Below are positions 6,026 to 9,230 of a stretch of DNA of 9,230 bases, piece by piece. A model generated the notes under the pieces. It saw only the letters and a program-made list of their open reading frames with translations. It made no database searches and had not been told where the DNA came from. A program made the translations under genes and the position numbers. Every line of letters begins with the position of its first letter. Position 1 is the stretch's first letter. Source of the stretch: an uncultured Granulicatella sp. (GTDB lineage: Bacteria; Bacillota; Bacilli; Lactobacillales; Aerococcaceae); the NCBI GenBank assembly GCA_938017885.1, contig CALIJD010000002.1:1-9230 (forward strand), in the 5' to 3' direction.

Positions 6026-7744
6026 ATGGCTTATCAAGCATTATATCGAAAATGGCGTCCACAAACGTTCGATGATATGGTCGGACAGAGTGCGGTGACG
6101 CATACGTTAAAAAACGCGATTAGTAATCAAAAAACGAGTCATGCTTACTTATTTACGGGGCCTCGTGGGACAGGAAAAACGAGTGCCGCGAAGGTCTTTG
6201 CCAAGGCCATTAACTGTCCAAACCAAAAAAACGGCGAACCTTGTAACGAATGTGAAATCTGTAAAGGCATCACGAACGGAACGATTGGCGATGTGATCGA
6301 AATCGATGCGGCCAGCAATAATGGGGTTGAAGAAATCCGTGATATTCGTGACAAGGCGCGTTATGCACCAACGCAAGCCGAATACAAAATTTATATTATC
6401 GACGAAGTGCATATGCTCTCAACAGGAGCGTTTAACGCACTCTTAAAAACTTTAGAAGAACCGCCTCAAAAGGTCATCTTCATTCTCGCAACGACAGAAC
6501 CGCATAAAATTCCAGCGACGATTATTTCTCGGACGCAACGGTTTGACTTTAGACGCATTACGTCACAAGAAATTATCGACCGCTTGGCGTATATTCTAGA
6601 CCAAGAAGGTATAGAGTACGAAGCGGATGCCTTAAGCGTGGTGGCTAGATGTGCCAACGGGGGAATGCGGGACGCCCTTAGTCTACTCGATCAAATGATT
6701 TCATTTGGCGACGGGAAAGTCACGTTTGAAGAAGCGATTCAAGTGTCAGGAAGCCTGACCGATGACTTGATGATTGATTTTGTAGCGGATTTACAAGCGC
6801 AAAAAGCAGAAGAAGCGTTGGAGAGCTTACAACAACTCTTTAAAATGGGGAAAGAAGCAAGCCGTTTGGTGGAAGAATGGCTAGAATTTGCTAGAGACCT
6901 CCTCGTAGCCAAACAAAGTGGCGAGGCAGTTGGTCGTAGCGAACGCTTCTTGCAGTTTAAAGACGCAGTGGATGCAAGCTTCTTATACCGCTTTGTGGAA
7001 GCTTTAAATCAAACGCAACAAGAAATGCGCTTCACCACAAAACCAACGATTTCACTCGAAGTCTTAACAATTAAAATGGCACAACCGCAAACAAGTGCGA
7101 CATCTAGAACAATAGAGGCGCCAAGTAGCGCGGAAGTGGAGCAATTGCAACAACAACTCGCGCAGTTACGTCAACAAATGTCTGCGTTGATGCAAGGAGG
7201 AAGCGTTCCTTCTTCGCAACCAGCTCCGCCAAAACCAGCTACAAAAGCACCAAAAGCAAGCTTCAAGCCAAATGTTTCGGCCGTGAACAAGATTTTGATG
7301 GAAGCTACCAAAGAAGACATCGAAAAGGTGCGTGACTTATGGGGCGACTTGCTTAGCTGCTTAACGCCGCAACAACGAGCGCTGATGAACCAGGCACAAC
7401 CGGTTGCTGCAGGGCCAAATGGGTTTGTGATGCAATTTATGTATGAACATATTTGCGGACTGGCCGAGACGACCGTGGGATTCCATGAAGAAGTTCAAGG
7501 ACATCTCGAACGCCTCGGAGGCTACAGCGGAACCTTTGTCGGAGTCACGAGCGAACAATGGCAACAAATTCGTTCCGATTTCGTTCTGGAGCACAAGAAG
7601 AATAAAGAAGGCGAAGCGGTCTCTCATGTGACCGATGCTCCCGTTGTGGAAGAGCCGATTTCTGAGGAAGAACAAGAATTTAAACAAAAAGTACAAGATA
7701 CGATTGAGCTTTTCGGAGAAGAGTTCGTTCAAATTGAAGAATAG
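6026..7744 (+). CDS. dnaX: DNA polymerase III subunit gamma/tau
   Basis: DnaX is the AAA+ clamp-loader subunit that assembles the replicase and loads the beta clamp. The 572-residue protein has a textbook N-terminus ([10 protein letters not shown]), Walker A GPRGTGKT (45-52), a four-cysteine zinc site (C64, C73, C76, C79), Walker B with D126-E127 in IIDEVHMLS, and the sensor/arginine-finger region [17 protein letters not shown] (156-172). The common SRC motif reads SRT here, which keeps the arginine (R169). Domain III follows, then a Gln/Pro/Ala/Lys-rich linker (about 365-425) and a tau-type C-terminal domain. I see no A-AAA-AAG slippery site in the linker coding region, so only full-length tau is expected, as in other Bacilli. 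A GGGAAG ribosome binding site precedes the ATG. First gene of the dnaX-ebfC-recR unit. Confidence 0.97.
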   Translation: MAYQALYRKWRPQTFDDMVGQSAVTHTLKNAISNQKTSHAYLFTGPRGTGKTSAAKVFAKAINCPNQKNGEPCNECEICKGITNGTIGDVIEIDAASNNGVEEIRDIRDKARYAPTQAEYKIYIIDEVHMLSTGAFNALLKTLEEPPQKVIFILATTEPHKIPATIISRTQRFDFRRITSQEIIDRLAYILDQEGIEYEADALSVVARCANGGMRDALSLLDQMISFGDGKVTFEEAIQVSGSLTDDLMIDFVADLQAQKAEEALESLQQLFKMGKEASRLVEEWLEFARDLLVAKQSGEAVGRSERFLQFKDAVDASFLYRFVEALNQTQQEMRFTTKPTISLEVLTIKMAQPQTSATSRTIEAPSSAEVEQLQQQLAQLRQQMSALMQGGSVPSSQPAPPKPATKAPKASFKPNVSAVNKILMEATKEDIEKVRDLWGDLLSCLTPQQRALMNQAQPVAAGPNGFVMQFMYEHICGLAETTVGFHEEVQGHLERLGGYSGTFVGVTSEQWQQIRSDFVLEHKKNKEGEAVSHVTDAPVVEEPISEEEQEFKQKVQDTIELFGEEFVQIEE

Positions 7745-7773
7745 AAAAAATACGAATTAACGGAGGTACAACC

Positions 7774-8091
7774 ATGCGTGGAATGGGAAATATGCAAGGC
7801 ATGATGAAACAAATGCAAAAATTGCAAAAACAAATGGCACAGGCTCAAGAAGAGTTAAACCAAACAGAATACACAGGAACTTCTCAAAGTGATTTGGTAA
7901 AAGTAACGGTAAACGGAAAACGCCAAGTCTTAAACGTGGAAATCAAACCAGAAGCAGTTGATCCAGAGGATGTAGAATTATTACAAGACTTAGTGTTAAT
8001 GGCGACAAACGACGCGTTAACGCAAGCGGAAAAAGCCAACGACCAAACAATGGGTCAATTCACTAAAGGATTAAATATCCCAGGATTTTAA
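7774..8091 (+). CDS. ebfC: YbaB/EbfC family nucleoid-associated protein
   Basis: YbaB/EbfC proteins are small dimeric DNA-binding proteins of the nucleoid. They are almost always encoded between dnaX and recR and are suspected to help recombination or repair. The 105-residue product has the usual layout: a Met/Gln-rich N-terminal helix ([15 protein letters not shown]), a central beta segment ([21 protein letters not shown]), a helix rich in acidic residues ([16 protein letters not shown]), and a C-terminal tail ending LNIPGF. GGAGG (7762-7766) lies seven bases before the ATG. It is 29 bp after dnaX and 17 bp before recR, so the three are co-transcribed. B. subtilis calls this gene yaaK. Confidence 0.95.
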   Translation: MRGMGNMQGMMKQMQKLQKQMAQAQEELNQTEYTGTSQSDLVKVTVNGKRQVLNVEIKPEAVDPEDVELLQDLVLMATNDALTQAEKANDQTMGQFTKGLNIPGF

Positions 8092-8108
8092 TCAATGGAG
8101 GTTGGAGC

Positions 8109-8705
8109 ATGCATTATCCAGAACCGATTGCACGATTGATGGACAGCTTTATGAAGCTTCCGGGGATTGGTGCGAAGACGGCTGCACGACTTGCCTTCTT
8201 CTGCATGGATATGCGTGAAGAAGACGTCTTAACTTTTGCGAATTCACTCATCAGCTGCAAGCGTGACTTACGTATGTGTTCGGTTTGTGGCAATGTGACG
8301 CAAGAGGATCCGTGCGAGATTTGTGCGGATACAACGCGCGACCATACGAAGATTCTTGTGGTGGAAGATGCCCGAGATGTGATGAGTATGGAGCGGATGA
8401 AGGAATATAAAGGGCTCTATCATGTGCTTCACGGGGTGTTGTCTCCGATGGAAGGGACGGGGCCGGATGATATTAATATTACGTCGCTGATTACGAGGTT
8501 GCAGGACCCGGAAGTCCAAGAGGTTATAATCGCCACTAATGCGACAGCGGAAGGTGAAGCGACTGCCATGTACTTGTCGCGTCTCATCAAGCCAGCGGGC
8601 ATCAAAGTAACGCGTCTGGCTCACGGGCTAGCAGTCGGCAGCGACATCGAATACGCAGATGAGATGACTCTCCTGCGTGCCATCGAAGGACGAAGAGAAC
8701 TATAA
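8109..8705 (+). CDS. recR: Recombination mediator protein RecR
   Basis: RecR works with RecO (and RecF) to load RecA on SSB-covered single-stranded DNA at gaps. The 198-residue protein is full length. It has an N-terminal helix-hairpin-helix ([14 protein letters not shown], 17-30), a C4 zinc finger (C57, C60, C69, C72), a Toprim domain starting at [10 protein letters not shown] (82-91), and the conserved C-terminal stretch [16 protein letters not shown]. The Toprim region includes the [15 protein letters not shown] and [14 protein letters not shown] blocks typical of RecR. GGAGG (8097-8101) stands seven bases before the ATG. It is the last gene of the dnaX unit in this window. No simple T-tract terminator follows; a structured region begins about 30 bp downstream. 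Confidence 0.97.
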   Translation: MHYPEPIARLMDSFMKLPGIGAKTAARLAFFCMDMREEDVLTFANSLISCKRDLRMCSVCGNVTQEDPCEICADTTRDHTKILVVEDARDVMSMERMKEYKGLYHVLHGVLSPMEGTGPDDINITSLITRLQDPEVQEVIIATNATAEGEATAMYLSRLIKPAGIKVTRLAHGLAVGSDIEYADEMTLLRAIEGRREL

Positions 8706-8735
8706 TAAAATCTATTGATTCAATGAAAATGAAGG

Positions 8736-8867
8736 TTAAGACGTTGTCTTAAATCGCCCTCTGGGGACATCTTCATAGTGATGATAGTAAAGGCATCGGA
8801 TTGAGCCTAGGTCTCAATCCTACCGAGCTTCAAAGAGGGCGCTAGGAATAAATTCCTGGCGCCCTCT
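8736..8867 (+). other. Multi-hairpin region with two mutually exclusive stems after recR
   Basis: Several stems can be read. TTAAGAC (8736-8742) pairs with GTCTTAA (8746-8752). GCCCTCT (8756-8762) pairs with AGAGGGC (8834-8840) and encloses GGATTGAG/CTCAATCC (8798-8805 with 8813-8820) and a weak CATC/GATG hairpin (8768-8783). The same AGAGGGCGC (8834-8842) alternatively forms a 15-bp stem with 8853-8867 around loop TAAA. A closing helix competing with a downstream hairpin is the usual design of a riboswitch or attenuator, but the hairpin is not followed by a T-run and I recognise no known aptamer. Confidence 0.5.
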
Positions 8868-8896
8868 AATTCACATCGGTTACTTTTCGCTATTGT

Positions 8897-8905
8897 TGTT
8901 ACTAT
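8897..8905 (+). promoter_or_regulatory. Possible extended -10 promoter element
   Basis: TGT-TACTAT fits the TGn extended -10 form. It would place a transcript start near 8912, just before AGGAGGG (8914-8920). There is no good -35 hexamer, so support is weak. Confidence 0.2.
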
Positions 8906-8911
8906 AGAATC

Positions 8912-9100
8912 CGAGGAGGGTCGTTTCCAATCGTGCAGTATCAACCTGTTTTATTCTTTGCTTCGAAAACACGGGAGAGTCCATTTCGATGGGGTGCGGG
9001 GCTTAGGATGAGCCAGGCGGGTTACTTCTCTGAATTTGTGAGGGGGACAAAACATGGCAGAGCTTGCCTTCCGGTCTTAAAACTGGAGCAACGCGAATAA
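8912..9100 (+). other. Unassigned hairpin-rich segment with a doubtful 55-codon frame
   Basis: An open frame runs from GTG 8933 to TAA 9098-9100 (55 residues, Arg/Gly/Phe-rich, beginning MQYQPVLFFASK). AGGAGGG (8914-8920) is upstream but 12 bases away, further than the other genes here use. The residues suggest no domain. The same DNA contains short hairpins: CCAT-TTCG-ATGG (8981-8992, a UUCG tetraloop), GGCT/AGCC (9000-9003 with 9011-9014), GGCA/TGCC (9056-9059 with 9065-9068), and TCCGGT/ACTGGA (9070-9075 with 9082-9087). GC is clearly higher than in the flanking 9101-9230. A non-coding RNA, a leader, or a small gene are all possible, and I cannot choose between them. From 9101 to 9230 the sequence is AT-rich with only a weak hairpin (TATGCT/AGCATA, 9193-9210). 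Confidence 0.3.
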
Positions 9101-9230
9101 AATAAACTACTCCTAATTTTATGAGTGTTACTCTCTGATAAACCTAAGACTACACTACTTACTCGTGGTAACTCCATTTATTTTGCTTTATCTATGCTTT
9201 GCAGAGCATATTTCCACACTAATAACTTTT

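Noticed and set aside
8912..9100. Class B RNase P RNA suggested by GAGAGTCCAT and ACAAAACATGGC
   Set aside because: The two words lie only about 70 nt apart instead of several hundred, and the other conserved regions are missing, so the match is probably accidental.
1..9230. CRISPR array, insertion sequence or prophage genes
   Set aside because: No regularly spaced direct repeats, transposase, integrase or Cas-like protein is present in any frame.

Overview
The window comes from a low-to-moderate GC Gram-positive genome (class Bacilli). The signs are strong GGAGG-type ribosome binding sites, a TTG start, intrinsic terminators, and the tadA - SRP RNA - dnaX - ebfC - recR order familiar from Bacillus and relatives. 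The SRP RNA looks like the small type: its promoter and terminator leave only about 100-135 nt, and I see no Alu-domain extension of the B. subtilis kind. That favours Lactobacillales (for example the Carnobacteriaceae/Aerococcaceae/Enterococcaceae side) over Bacillaceae. I cannot name a genus.

Layout, all on the + strand. 45-551 is tadA, the tRNA adenosine deaminase, with a hairpin overlapping its stop codon. 627-1265 is a HEAT-like DNA alkylation repair protein. 1360-1905 is a six-helix membrane protein with its own promoter and a strong terminator. 2116-2754 is an AT-rich gene for an unknown membrane-anchored protein. 2873-3094 is a tiny membrane protein followed by a terminator. About 500 nt without a credible gene (3149-3632) holds a long nested inverted-repeat structure at 3240-3548. 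3645-3742 is the SRP RNA with a good promoter and terminator. 3820-5964 is a HelD-type RNA polymerase-associated helicase. Then come the compact dnaX (6026-7744), ebfC/ybaB (7774-8091) and recR (8109-8705) genes, spaced 29 and 17 nt apart. The last 525 nt hold no confident gene. They contain several well-formed hairpins, two of which are mutually exclusive, and a doubtful 55-codon frame.

The recognisable genes serve housekeeping functions: decoding (TadA), protein targeting (SRP RNA), transcription recycling (HelD), replication (DnaX), and repair (RecR, possibly with EbfC; AlkD/AlkC-like). Compared with the classical block, about 3.1 kb has entered between tadA and the SRP RNA gene, and helD lies between the SRP RNA and dnaX.

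The parts most worth attention are the two unexplained structured intergenic regions (3240-3548 and 8736-9100). Both look more like RNA structure than protein-coding sequence, and I could not match either to a family I know. All pairings were read by eye; no folding energies or database searches were run.
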